A stretch of 64,000 nucleotides of DNA from Sphaerolaimus hirsutus (lineage: Eukaryota; Nematoda; Chromadorea; Monhysterida; Sphaerolaimidae), in the NCBI GenBank assembly GCA_964036195.1, contig OZ038454.1:23112315-23176314 (forward strand), given 5' to 3'. Numbering within the stretch: position 1 is the first letter of the stretch; every line of letters starts with the position of its first letter. Shown one piece after another: positions 47,334 through 59,000 of the stretch. Made by a program: the position numbers and the translations under genes. The notes beneath the pieces are model-generated. The model was given only the letters and a program-made list of their open reading frames with translations. It was not told the origin of the DNA and ran no database searches.

Positions 47334-48499
47334 TCACTTCGCTTTCTGCTTCTGTGCAGTCGCTGTCACCTGCGGCTCAAAATCGGGCACCCGGGGGTCT
47401 GGTTGTTTGCCGCGGAAGGGCGTCAATTCAACCTAAAAGTTAGCACGCGTTAAATATAAATCTAAGCGGGGAATACCAGCGCCCAAATTCCCTATCTCTA
47501 TACTCCAGCGACTCGACACCTTGCACGCGTGGTTCACGGCGTGCCAACGGTAAAATAGCGCACGCGATTTCCATAAAAGTTTGTAAGCTTAATTGCTGTT
47601 GACGTTATAACGTTATACGTCGACGTATTCAAACCAATGAAGTTTTTCACATTTTTACAAAAATCGCATGCTTTGATTATCATTGGCACGTTTCCAAAGT
47701 GAAACATATCAGTGCGAGTGCAGAGTATCAAGTAAATTAACGAAATGATGCTATGGTGCGGCCCCATTGTTAGGGGCCACGCCATGGCGTCATTGACGTT
47801 GCAGCTGGCACTATACCTTAATGTCTAGCCAGACGCATGTGGTGCCTTTCTACTGGAGGCATGTCTTTCTATTGGAAGAAATACGGCATTAAATACGATC
47901 AGAACTAGGGTTGGAAACAAAACGTTTAAAAAAAACATCGACCAACCCTAATCAGAACTCACCTCCAAATCGTAGTAGGTGTATTTGTTTCCATCGTGGT
48001 ATTCGGGCACCTTGTACTGGGACCACGGCAGCTTGTTCTTGGCGCCTGCGTTGTACAGATCCTGTTTTTACGGTAGTTACAAATGTTTGAACGTCCTTGG
48101 GGCTGATAAATGGGGCTGATAAATGAAACTGATTTATGTAGATAACAAATGTCTTGGATACCATCGGTGACCAGCTGCCTGCTCGCGAGAATGACCCTAC
48201 ATACACTCGTTGACAGTGACATCGGATGTCAACTGGACAGACTGGATTTTAGTTGGATTTAGTTAATGTTGACGGAGACCACAGACACATTTCTGGCCAA
48301 CTGCTTAAAACAGGTATCTATATCATCTCTGGAAACTTGACATCAACACACCCCCGGCCCACCCACCCAACTGCTTCATGGCGTCTGCGTGCTCGATGCC
48401 GCTGGTGAACTGGCCGGGGTCCTGCACGGACGTGCACAGGCGCCCCAGCCCGGACAACCGCACGCTGGCGCACCGGCGGAGAAGTAGTGCGCCGCTCAT
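47334..48499 (-). CDS. NDUFV3: NDUFV3-like complex I subunit, second copy
   Basis: Exons (transcript order) 48367-48499, 47963-48045 and 47334-47432 have the same lengths and phases as the first copy and give 104 residues. The changes are concentrated in the presequence (Gly12 to Ser, Leu13 to Val, Pro15 to Leu) and near the end (His to Gln in QKHKAK). The mature core, including YKVPEYHDGNKYTYYDLE and FRGKQPDPR, is unchanged. That fits purifying selection on the core and freedom in the cleaved presequence. Intron 2 lacks the CGGGAT hAT-like element of the first copy but has its own 45-bp insertion at 47906-47950 and a MITE at about 47499-47745. Confidence 0.62.
47499..47745. mobile_element. 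MITE, TATACTCCAG family
   Basis: Left TATACTCCAGCGACTCGACA ... GCACGCGTGGTTCACG and right CATTGGCACGTTTCCAAAG ... GCAGAGTATCAAG are inverted relatives. It lies in intron 2 of the second NDUFV3-like copy, offset from the related element of the first copy (18294-18515), so the two may be independent insertions. Confidence 0.5.
47906..47950. mobile_element. 45-bp micro-hAT-like element
   Basis: Only 45 bp: TAGGGTTGG at the left and CCAACCCTA at the right, joined by about 27 bp with AAAACG and AAAAACATCG remnants. ATCAGAAC flanks both sides (47898-47905 and 47951-47958). Termini and residues match the 746-bp element at 25880-26625, so this is an extreme internal deletion derivative. It sits 12 bp from exon 2 of the NDUFV3-like gene. 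Confidence 0.85.
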
Positions 48500-49752
48500 T
48501 GTGGGGGGAAGGTGGGGTCTGGGGGAGAGGGGGGGAGGTTTGAGGAGTCTGGTTGGAGCCGTGGTTGGTGTCGGTTGAATAGATTGATGCCGATAAATAT
48601 GTATGACACCTAGTTGATGATATTTACGATAGATCAGCGGTGAACGCATCTGAGTTTGCCGCAATAATGAGTCCGCCAACTACAGTTGACGGAGATGGAA
48701 AATTAATTCTTCTGGTAGACACAAATGCGTTCAAGCATGATTTATCAGTTTGGAAACATTCGATCGTGAACTAGCGCGCGTGGTCACATTCTTCAAGTGA
48801 ACTTACGTTTCAGACAATTGTAAATACATTACCAAGAATATGAACCCAAAATCAACTTAACGAAGCGTAAAACTGACCCAAAAATAATTAAATATGAGCA
48901 AAACTGTGTGATGCAAAACGAGTGGAATATCAGTATAATATGATAGTGGATCAAGGATCAAGGGACCCGGATAACGTGCAATGATGTAGAATGCTATTTA
49001 GAATGCTTGGTGTTCATTTTCTGTGTAAAACTGAACGCTACAAGTGGGGCTGGCAAAATTGCCGGACCGTAATGGTAATATTACCAGAGAGTAGGGTTCA
49101 AACGGGATTGACTTTTCTTCGGAATCGGGATCGGGATTGTTTTTTTTTGAGATTTCGGGATCGGGATCAGGATTGGCCGGGATTGGGGTCACGGGATCGG
49201 GATTGGCATTGTTTCGGGATCGGGATTGGGGTCTTGGGATAGAGATTTTGGCCAATGTTTTGGCATCCACAATTGTTCATAAAGGTGTAAAAACACTGCT
49301 GGATGCAAGAAACGTGGCATAAAATGGACGCTGGGGGTTTGCGTTCACATTTTTGCATGCAAAAACGTCGTGTTTTCACTTTTGATAATTTCCAGTAATT
49401 TTTCCGGGATCGGGATCCCGGACTTTGGAGTTTCTCGGGATCGGGATCAGGATTTGAAAAGTTTCGGGATCGGGATCGGGACTGCTAAATCCCGGAATTT
49501 CACGGGACCCGGGATCGGGATCCCGTTTGAACCCTACCAGAGAGTAGAGAAAATATAGTGTACCGAAGCGAGTCCGGTACCGGAAATTCCGCACCGTTCA
49601 ACAGGAGTGCGCAGTTTCCGAGCCCAAATGCAGCGTAAATTGATCAGACACGTCAATTAAATAAATCGCAATCCAAAATGAGTATCAAAAACAGCTTTCC
49701 AGTCCACAAAGGCACAATCAAACACAAATACAAACAAAAATCACTCGCAGTG
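48500..49752. other. Intergenic, second copy, NDUFV3-like / EIF1AD
   Basis: Counterpart of 20252-21558. It lacks both the AGATAGATAGCTGG fragment and the 425-bp MITE of the first copy, but holds its own CGGGAT element (49092-49536) and a palindromic MITE around 48590-48785. No gene is seen. Confidence 0.55.
49092..49536. mobile_element. hAT-like CGGGAT element, copy 2 site
   Basis: A 445-bp sister of 18726-19152 with the same TAGGGTTCAAACGGGAT termini, but inserted at a different place. CCAGAGAG is duplicated on both sides (49084-49091 and 49537-49544). The first copy is empty at this site (near 20945). Each copy thus has its own insertion of the family. Confidence 0.9.
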
Positions 49753-51677
49753 CTATCTTGTAGCCGAAAACAAGCCCCTGGTTCTGTTGGGATTGCAAAC
49801 TGCAGATTGTGAATTTTCATCGCTAGATTGTGAAGCGTCACTTTGGTGCCTTGATCGATTGACTGAATCATTTTTCGAGTTTTCATTTTCGATTTCAGAG
49901 TCTGAACTGTCGGAAGGCGGCAGCATGTCCTGGGTTTTAAGGATTAAAAATATAAGGCCCCGTTTACACGGATTTTTGTGACGACTCGACAACAATAAAA
50001 TGTTCAATAAGTTGAGTAAAAAGGTTCCATATTCATTAGAAAAAGTGGTCAAGTATACCTTCTACCTAAGCGAATATGCAGGCCAAATTGCAGACTCGTG
50101 CTTGTAGCTCAAGATTTATAACGTTCGAAAAAAGTTTGCTATTGTCGCTGGCTGTCGGAGACAGTCCGACAACTGTCCGACAACTGCAAAAGTTTTCAAA
50201 TGCCTTTAACTCATGAGGTACAAGCACGATTGTGCAATTTGTCATGCATATTCGCATAGGTAAGATGTATAATTGACCACTTTTTCTCATAAAAATGGAA
50301 CATTTTTACTCAACTTATTGAACGTTTTATTTTTGTTGAGTCGTCACAAAAAATCCGTGTAAACGGGGTCTAAGGGTGTGAAAAATGGTAGAAATTTGAA
50401 ATGACATGTTTGTCAGTTTGGTTGATTGTAATTTTGTAAAGGCTTCAACAACAAAACAAAAAATGGATAGGGATGACACCGTCGAATTCTATGTGAATAT
50501 TTGATAACGATGTGATGTGAAAACAAGCTCGATATTTCGCTGCAATACATCCTCATTTTTAATATTGTGAAAAATTTTCTTTAAAAAGCCTATTAAAAAA
50601 AATCTCCAAAAAACAACCCAATCGAAATAGCCCAAAAGACAAAAATATCACTCAAAAATCAAACGCACCCGATCCACATACTGCTCACTTCCATCAGTAG
50701 CACATTCATCAGCGCATAACCATCTCTGCGGCCACTCACTTTTCATGCTATCCATTAATTCTCCAACGGCAGTTTGCGACAAAATCCTTGAAATTTCCGC
50801 AGTGACTTTGTTGCCCTCGTCGATGGGGCGGCACAAAACAAAATCGCCCCGTTTCACCCAAACAGTGCGACGGAACTGCAAATGTGATGTGGGGGGTGTA
50901 GCAGGGGTTTTGTCAATTTAGACCCCCCGGTGGTTCATGTAGATAGATAGTAAATCGACCTTCGAAGGGATAAATAGATGACTAAATTTATTCCGGGGGA
51001 GTAGGGGATGTGCGGGGGAGGGTTCGCGGGTGTTCAATATATATTTATATACATTTTCAAGGTGTAAAAGAAAAAAGGGAGCAAAATTGGGGGGGGGGGC
51101 GATTGTGTGGGTTCAAGTATAGTAGCCAAAATTTTGGCCTCGGAATAGATAGATAGCTGGAGCGTGTAAACATGTGGTTCAAGTCTAGAAAAGCCGGTCT
51201 TGTTGGCAATGGGAAGTGGGTGGAGCGGGGGAACGCAGGTTCAGTTTTCATTGTTACAAAAACACAGTGATGTGATGGACACGGGTATTTTGACACAGGA
51301 CACAAGTAAAATGAGAATTTTCAATACCACAGCTTTGGCCTAAATCCCGACAATATGATCCAAATCCCGAAAACTCCAAAAAATAACCCCGACTGAGATC
51401 CCAAAAATCTTAAATACCAATTCCGATCCAGACAACTCAATCCCGTTTGAAGCCGGACCCCAACCCAACCATTCAATTTCAGACAAAAAAATCAACCCAC
51501 CTTCGTGGGCATACTGGCCAGCGTACTCGAACCATCGGTCAACTCAACCTCATGCAAATTGTTGCCTCTACCAGCGAGAATTCTGCACACAAACTCGTCT
51601 GGCTGCGGGGGTTCGAAATCCGATGTGGCCGCTTCTCGGGCGACTATTCTTCGCTTTGTTGCCACTGAGCTGGACAT
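49753..51677 (-). CDS. EIF1AD: EIF1AD, second copy
   Basis: Exons (transcript order) 51501-51677, 50669-50875 and 49753-49929 are the same lengths as in the first copy (177, 207, 177), giving 186 residues. One clear coding change is Ile112 to Leu (QRWICADE becomes QRWLCADE). The reading frame and all four splice sites are intact. Intron 1 is about 1.35 kb shorter because the foldback at 22429-23804 is absent. Intron 2 is longer because of a 415-bp palindromic MITE (49956-50370), whose right end lies 26 bp upstream (transcript sense reversed) of exon 3. Its role is as for the first copy. Confidence 0.93.
49956..50370. mobile_element. PIF/Harbinger-like palindromic MITE, copy 2 only
   Basis: A 415-bp element with ends GGCCCCGTTTACACGGATTT and AAATCCGTGTAAACGGGGTC, flanked by TAA on both sides. 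Long inverted arms include TGTGACGACTCGACAACAAT. The first copy reads AAAATGTAAGGGTGTG near 21760. It is related to 28151-28364 by its ACACGGATTT arm. Confidence 0.88.
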
Positions 51678-52110
51678 TTCCGTCAACTGGTAATGGTGAT
51701 TTGGGTTTTTAGTTGACGGAATTGTAATTGTTGATATTTGGAAGTTTTTGTAAGAGTAGAGTGAGATAAGAGATGGTGCGGTAGGGGTGCGGCAAAAAGC
51801 ACAGATTTTTGGGTGAGCTCAGACTTGTATTGAATCGGGGCGAATAAAAAGTGGATTTTGTGACAATAAAATCTCTACGAATTGCCACAGTTACATACCG
51901 GCAAGATCTCATGCGACTAAATAAACATATTCTTAAGACAATTTTCAATTGCGGTAGATCGAATTTACTAATTCATTGGAGGTGATGGAAAAAATTCATC
52001 AGCCATGATAACAATCGTAAATAGTTACAACGGATACATGCTATGTACAACAACAAAATGGACGGCGTATGTATCGGGTACCAATTCCTGAATTTGTCAA
52101 TGTTTCAAGG

Positions 52111-52357
52111 TATACTCCAGTCACTTTACACCCTGCCCGAGTGGTTCCCGCTGGAAGCGTGCCAACGACTATTTGACGCATGCGATTTTCATAAAAAGTT
52201 CATGAAGTCATCTCTGTTATAACGCTATACGTTAACTTTTTCACAACAATGAATTTTTTCTCCATTTTTACACATAAATCGCATGCTTTATCGTCATTGG
52301 CAAGCTTCCAACGTGAGACATAAATGAGTGCGAGGGCAGAGTGTCATGTACGCCGAC
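52111..52357. mobile_element. TATACTCCAG-family MITE, copy 2 only
   Basis: A 247-bp inverted repeat with TATACTCCAGTCACTTTACA at the left and GTGTCATGTACGCCGAC at the right. The inner arms GCTGGAAGCGTGCCAACGAC and ATTGGCAAGCTTCCAACG are mirrored. The first copy reads CAAGGTATTATAAGTG at this place (near 24842). Confidence 0.75.
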
Positions 52358-52685
52358 TATAAGTGATAATATAGGCTTAAGTAGTGACAAGCGAACTTAA
52401 ATTGATGTAACGCACAGATCGAAAGACAAAAATATACGTCACAGTAGATTTACCAGTTATACAATACTATGGGTTACACCACTACAACATATACAATTTG
52501 AATAGTTGAAAACAAGCGGAATTGGCTGGGGTGCAGTGAACTCAAATGCATCCGAATATGATTGATCAGTTTCCGAAATTTCGACGATAACTAGTGTTCA
52601 TGGGACTAGAGATGTAAAACAACCATAGCGCTTTTGGCGCAAAGCGCCATTTTGCTGCGGATTCTGGCGTTTTTTGCATCACTAC

Positions 52686-52916
52686 GGGCCCACACACACT
52701 AGTTGACATCGCAAATTCGCGTCAACTCAGTGTCAATTGAATAAAACAAGAAGTTTGTAAAAAGCATCACACTTAACAGGAACAATGAAAATGAAGTGTC
52801 ATGATGTAAAATTAACTATGCTCTATCAGATAGATAAGTTGAAATCACAGTATCACTTAAATTCAGTTGACATTTAGTTGACACGAATTCAGTTGACATC
52901 CAGTGTGTGGGGGCCC
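52686..52916. mobile_element. GGGCCCACACAC-family MITE, copy 2 only
   Basis: A 231-bp element flanked by TAC on both sides. Ends GGGCCCACACACACTAGTTG and CAGTGTGTGGGGGCCC, with GTCAACT arms inside. The first copy has the empty site TCACTACATGGGG near 25345. Its right end is the sequence found at the broken contig edge (35099-35147). Confidence 0.85.
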
Positions 52917-53036
52917 TACATGGGGCCAATAACGTTTCGCCCATAACCCAACGTTTTCTACACAAATGAAAACGTCATTGATCAAACTCGGCGCAAATAT
53001 TATAATGACAATCTTCAAGTCAATCTGCAAAAAAAA

Positions 53037-56000
53037 TCACTTGTTCAGCGCGCGCTTTTTTCGCACCTGAAGCATATCGTAGAACGGATTGTGACTGATG
53101 CTCGCCCTGCGTTTATGCAAAAAAAATTGACAACACGTTTAATTAATTGTGGACCTAGATATTTTGGCTTTGTGAAAAATACACACGTGTTTGTATTTGT
53201 ATAAAATTGGAACTGAGCCCTGGGGGAATTTATAGATTGGAGGAGGACTGGGGCAAACGAAAGCATCAGCAAAATTCAATATAAAAATGTTCAAGAAATT
53301 CGTTGAGATAGTGAAAACAGGGGTATCTTGAATTTTGACCCTCCGAGTGGTTGGATAGATAGCTGAGCGGGTTTTGGGATAGATAGATAGCTGGAAAAAA
53401 TTTGGGATGGGGGGGGGGTTTGAGGGGGTTGTGGTGGTTCGATATATAGGCTATTTCAGGCTGTAGAAGGAAGAAAAGGGAGAAAAATCGCTAAAAGTAG
53501 GTGAAAATAGCGCAAAATGGGTATACAAGAGCATATAGTTTTGAAAATAGTTAAATCGGAACAAAAAGTAGTATTTTGGAGGTGAGAACCTATAAAAAGG
53601 TATGAAAAATAGCGATTTTGAGCGAAAATTAGGGTATAGTTTATCAAAAATCGCTCCAGATAGGTAGATAGCTGAACGATGTGGGGGGGGGGGGGCGGGT
53701 TTAGGAGGTTGTAGCCCAAAATTTTGCCTCCGGGATAAATAGATAGCTGGGCGGTTTGGGGGGCTAACCCCCCCACCATTCGAAACCCCTGAGTGAAAAG
53801 TATTCAAAGCCTAAGTTATTTGGAGTAAAACCATATTCAATGTCTAAATGAATCAATTCATCAAATAAAATGATAATAATGATAAATGATACAACTCACT
53901 CCAATGATTTAATCCAAGCATCCTTTTCCTCAGCAGTAGCAGCAGACATCCTATAAACACTGTGCTTACCTGTGATATGACAACTTGGGTCAAAACGACA
54001 AGAAATGTAAAGAGCCCAACATATTTTCGTATAGGAGGTACATGAATACAATTTGCTAACACAAATCTGTACACACATTGAATACTTGAAATTAAATTGC
54101 TAGGTCAACATTGGGAGTTTGGGCCTGTCAAAAATCGCCACATTTAATCGTCTGACGTATAATTATTGGGCCTATAATTGACGCAGCGTTGATTTATTTC
54201 AGTCATCAATTGAAGTTTTTGAATCGAATCAGTGTCAACATGTGAATTTTATGTGTATTCATCCAAGTGAATAAAAGCGATTTTGACACACCGAAAAAAT
54301 GCCATTGACACTTGAATTCAATTGACGCCGCGTCACTTAGAACGCGTAGACACTAGGGATGGCCCGTGTTTTTTAACCGTTTTTTTTTTAAAAAACGTTG
54401 TTTTAAAAAAACAGGCATCGAAATTCGAAACCGTTTTTTTAAAAAAACAGCAGCCAAAATTTTTGTACTATGTACTAGGTATTTTGCAATTGTTTTGCGC
54501 GCAAGCGCGCAATTTCACATACTCTTTACCATTTGTGAGCGTTTTCATTGGTTTTAAGGCATTTTTTTGCGTGAAAGCTTCCATTTGTTCATGCTATTGT
54601 GTCATAATAAGCCGTGATATGTTAGTGTAGCATAAAATATCCAGCCAATGTGCTCCCACATACTTCTACAGTGTGATCCACCACTGTGAATGGATTAACC
54701 TTATATTATAACCTTATATAAGTGCTATTTCATGCAAAACTTGACTTGAAGTCACGAACATTCGACAAAAGGCGATATACGTAACAAGTCCACAAAAAAT
54801 GGATATTTTTGACAGAGATCACCACTTATAATGCTATTTATCCCATGGCTCCACAGCCATTCTGTGTCTATATACAGGGACGTATCCAGGATTTTTGAGC
54901 GGGGGGGGCTGCTTGTTTACGGGGGCCGGCGAACGGGGGGGGCTCAGCCCCCCCCCCTAAATTTTTTTCCCTATATATGGACGGAAAGGCGTTTTGGCGC
55001 TAGCGCCATACAAAGGCGCCACGCCATGGCGCTATTGGCGTTGGCGCCAGCGCCAGGAACCGCTTTGTATCATGGGCGTACGCAGGGGGGGGGGGGGCGG
55101 GGGGGGCGGCCGCCCCCCCCCGTTCCCGGGCCGGACATAAAAATTTGCCAGGAATGGCACTTTTCTAAAGCGATTTTGTACGCACTTTCAAAATTTTTTG
55201 CGCGCAAGCGCGCAAATCCCCATCCCATTGTTTGATGTGTATTTTCAGGAGCTTAAAAAGCATCATAAAAGTGTCTAACATGGTCTTAGTCCTATATATA
55301 GGTCTAAATCGGTACCAATAGAGTATACGTTGGCGCCAGCGCCAACGCCAATACTGCCATGGCGCTGGCGCCTACAAATGGCGCCAGCGCCAAGGCTCCA
55401 TTCCTTTACAATAGGGCCAAATTTTAGGGGGGGGGGGCGCCGCCCCCCCCGTTCGCCGGGCTCCGTAAACAATCCGCCCCCCCCCGCTCAAAAATCCTGC
55501 GTACGTCTAGGGTGTCAACTTTCCGTTTTCCGTTTTCCGTTTCCGCAGGCAAATTTTTTTCCGTTTCTGTTTCCGTTTCCCGGCTGCTAAAATTTTTTTC
55601 CGTTTCTGTTTCCGTTTTTCCGGCAAATTTTTTCAGTTTTTCCGCCTTTTTCCGTTTTCCGGTTCAATTGTCTATTTTTCCAACTTTTTTCCACTTTCCA
55701 GCTCAATTTTCTGTTTTCTGTTTCAGCCAAACTGGTAAAAATGCATGCAGGTTCTCAATGAAGTGAATTTTTCCTATTTCTAGTGAGATTTCTGCAAATT
55801 TTTTTAATTCAGGACAAATTTCTGCAAATTTTTTTCAGTTTCTGGCAAAATTTCAGCAAATTTTTTCCGTTTCCGGCATAATTTCAGCAAATTTTTCCGT
55901 TTCCGTTTCCGTTTTCCGGCCTTCCATTTTTCCGTTTTCCGTTTTCCGGCAAGTGCAAAAAAATTTCCGTTTCCGTTTCCGTTTTCCGGCATGTGCAAAA

Positions 56001-59000
56001 AATTTTCCGTTCCCGTTTCCGTTTTCCGCCAAAAAGTTTTTGTTGACACCCTACGTACGTCCCTGCTTTGTATGTATGTAAATATGCATACATATTCAGC
56101 GAAATTTGGAAAATCTGTTCATTTCCAAGAAAATTGGTTTTCAGGGGCCGATCCGCTGAAAATACAATGCATGGGCAAGAAATTGCGCGCTTGCGCGCAA
56201 AAAATTTTTAAGAAACATCGAAAAATATATGGGAAAAGTGGCATTTTCCGGGGCTTTTTAGGTCTCACCCCGGGAAGGGGGGGGGGCTGCAGCCCCCCCC
56301 GCCCCCCCCCCCTGGATACGTCCTTGTTTATATGTAGCATCACAAAGTACTGGCAATTGTTTGATATACCTGTATATGTTGACCCATAACCATATCTGGG
56401 AGCTTTTAAAAAAACCGTTTTAAATTTAAAAAAACAGGGTCGTTAAAAAAACGTTTTTTGGCCATCCCTAGTAGGCACATCTCAGATACAAATCATCAGG
56501 CTACCGGAAAACATCAAGTAAGGCTGATAAAATAAAGTTCCAAATAACCTTCAACCACTTTCCCATCAGCATCAGTTTTACAAGCTTTGATTATATCGCC
56601 ATTTGTAGCATAGATTTCGAATGCATTCTGTCTGTTTACCACATTGGACGCGCACTCGCGCACTTTGACATTTTCAAGTGGAATTATCCCCCGAGGCTCT
56701 TTGTCCTGTGAAATGTAAATTGAAACAATGTTGGAACAGTGCCAAAAATGCGAAAAAGAAACAAACCGTTGTGAATTCGAAGTAATAAAGGCAGTTGTCA
56801 TTTAGAATGAACCACCTTCGTTTCCACGATTTGTAGCGACCACCTGAGACAGAAAAGCGTCATTTTTACGATGTCACCAAAAAATGATTGTGAACGCTCT
56901 ACAACCCAACACCTAAAAACACTCTAAAAGCAGAACGGTAAATCGCTTTGGCGATACATAGGCACAAAAAAAACAAAATCACCAGGAATAGTAGACAGTA
57001 AAGAGGCGTTCACATGGATTTGATGTGACGACAAAGCATAAGTTGAACTTTTTCAAATGGAATTTACAAAAGTTGTCTTTGTGCAATAAACGTATTAGCT
57101 ATTTTGGGCATGGGGAAGAACGTTTTTTTACTTTTATATTTTTTAACCTTCATAGATTTGTCAATTTAAGCATCATTGTGTGTAAACGCACGTCAAATCC
57201 GTGTGAACACCTCTAAATATCGGAAAATTCAGAAGACATTCGGAAATGCACTGGAACAATGAAAAGAAACACAGACACGAAGAAAGACAGATAGAAGAAT
57301 TATCAAGTGGCAGAGAGTAGCAGAAAACAGAAACTCACTCAGCGCATTTGCACCTGTAAAGTGAACGCGATGAAAGTAAAGAAGGCACAAGTAGCGATGG
57401 AAAAGCTCCAAAAAAAGTAGTGTAATGATCATAAAAAGGGCGCCAGCCATTTTTGCGCCACTGCTAGATGTGCTGCACTATGAGTAGAATAAAAAGCGCC
57501 ATGCAATTTATATAAAAAATGTTTCGGTAATGCAAACCGATGGTGCCAAATGCACTCTTCCGTGGCTAACAACAAATTAAAGGAAATGTTCGAAAAAAAA
57601 CACTGTTTTCGCAAAACATCCCGAAATAGCAGCTAATTTTCAAAAAAACAAAAACAAAAAAATCCTCCCACCTTGTTTCCACAGCCAGCCCTCTCTGTCC
57701 GGATTGAAAAATGTGTGCATAAGATCATTTCCGTCATCTTCGGGTATCTTGAATGGCTCTGTTCTGATGTTTTCGTACAGGCTCTGAAAGTGATAAAAAA
57801 TGCAGTTGATACAATCGCAGAAGCGAATTGAAATTGATATTGAAAGGAAGCAAAAATATCTTATTTATCTGAAGCAAATTTTGAGCGATTTTACCCTTAT
57901 TTTCATTTAAAATTATAAAAATGTATGTATTGCCCATTTTCACCGTTAAAATGACTATTTTGGGTTACATAGTAGTTATAAAGGTCGGTAGCTACTTTGA
58001 ACCAATTTTTACTTTGAAAGAATGTAAACTGCAAAAAGATTGAACCGGTCGCAAAAAATGTGCCCAACCCATGCCCAAAAAATTCACGCAAAAAAACACA
58101 AAAAAATCGAACCCACCGCCAGCAACTGTTCGGGCAAATCAGCACCCTCATTGATGCCTCGTTTCATTTTGATGAACTGCTCCAACATGGGCTTGTCCTT
58201 GACGCAGGGGTTGTGCAACGAGGTGTTCAACATTATTATGGCGAATGACAACACGTAGCAGGTGTCTGAGCGTGTGGATAAGTTCGTTATTATTGGAAGT
58301 GTGCCAAATAGGGATGGTTGAAGCTTTTTAAGCCGTTTTTAGAGGAGAACGACTACAATTGCAGCGAAAATTTTATTCATATTCTACGGCACCAGTGTCA
58401 CGTGACTGCAGTAGTTTTGACAATGTTTACGATGGGTATTGCAAAAATATACTTTCAGAAAACACGCCGGGTCGCATTATTTGCAATATACGACCTTCCA
58501 TTTGATTTGAAAAAGTACATACTGCTTTAAACGTCCTCCTGGGAGCGATGGTAGGTAAATTCAGTTGTTTATATTTCCTATCAAAAAAGCGTTTTTATCG
58601 ACATTATAATAAGCTGCCAAACTAAAAGTTGTACCAACCTAATGAAGTAAATACGCCGGGGTTGCAGCCACAGTATCTTTTGGCGAATGCCTCCATCATT
58701 CTGTCGATTTTCTGCGCTTCTCCGGGCAGCCGAAAGCTCCATAGGAATTGTCTGAAACAGGGACGTATCCAGGATTTTTGAGCGGGGGGGGGCTGCTTGT
58801 TTACGGAGGCCGGCGAGGGGGGGGGGCTCAGCCCCCCCCCTAAAATTTTAGCTACATAGTGGCGGAAAGGCCCCATGGCGCTGGCGCCATTAGTAGGCGC
58901 CACGCCATGGCGCCATTGGCGTTGGTGTCAGCGCCAGGGAGCGCTGTATATGTATGTAAATATACATACAAAACAGCAAAAAGCACAACATTGAGTGTAT

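Larger units (their letters stand above)
51678..53036. other. Intergenic, second copy, EIF1AD / cytohesin
   Basis: Counterpart of 24413-25465, with two insertions unique to this copy (52111-52357 and 52686-52916) and without the MITE at 25138-25300. No gene is seen. Confidence 0.55.
54875..56326. mobile_element. Nest level 2: CAGGGACGTATCCAGG hAT-like element
   Basis: Ends CAGGGACGTATCCAGG and CCTGGATACGTCCTTG. The flanks TCTATATA and TTTATATG differ at two positions. The first copy has the uninterrupted target GTCTATATGTAGCATC near 27450. The element has G/C runs near both ends and ATGGCGC palindromes, and is interrupted by 55071-56065. Confidence 0.85.
54354..56470. mobile_element. hAT-like TAGGGATGG element hosting three nested insertions
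   Basis: Counterpart of 26943-27613, with TAGGGATGG and CCATCCCTA ends and flanks GTAGACAC / GTAGGCAC. In this copy it is 2.1 kb because 54875-56326 has inserted into its centre, and that insertion carries two more inside it. It lies in cytohesin intron 10. Confidence 0.88.

Noticed and set aside
54831..55235. A 134-codon open frame
   Set aside because: It runs through G/C tracts of two nested transposon ends and has no family features.
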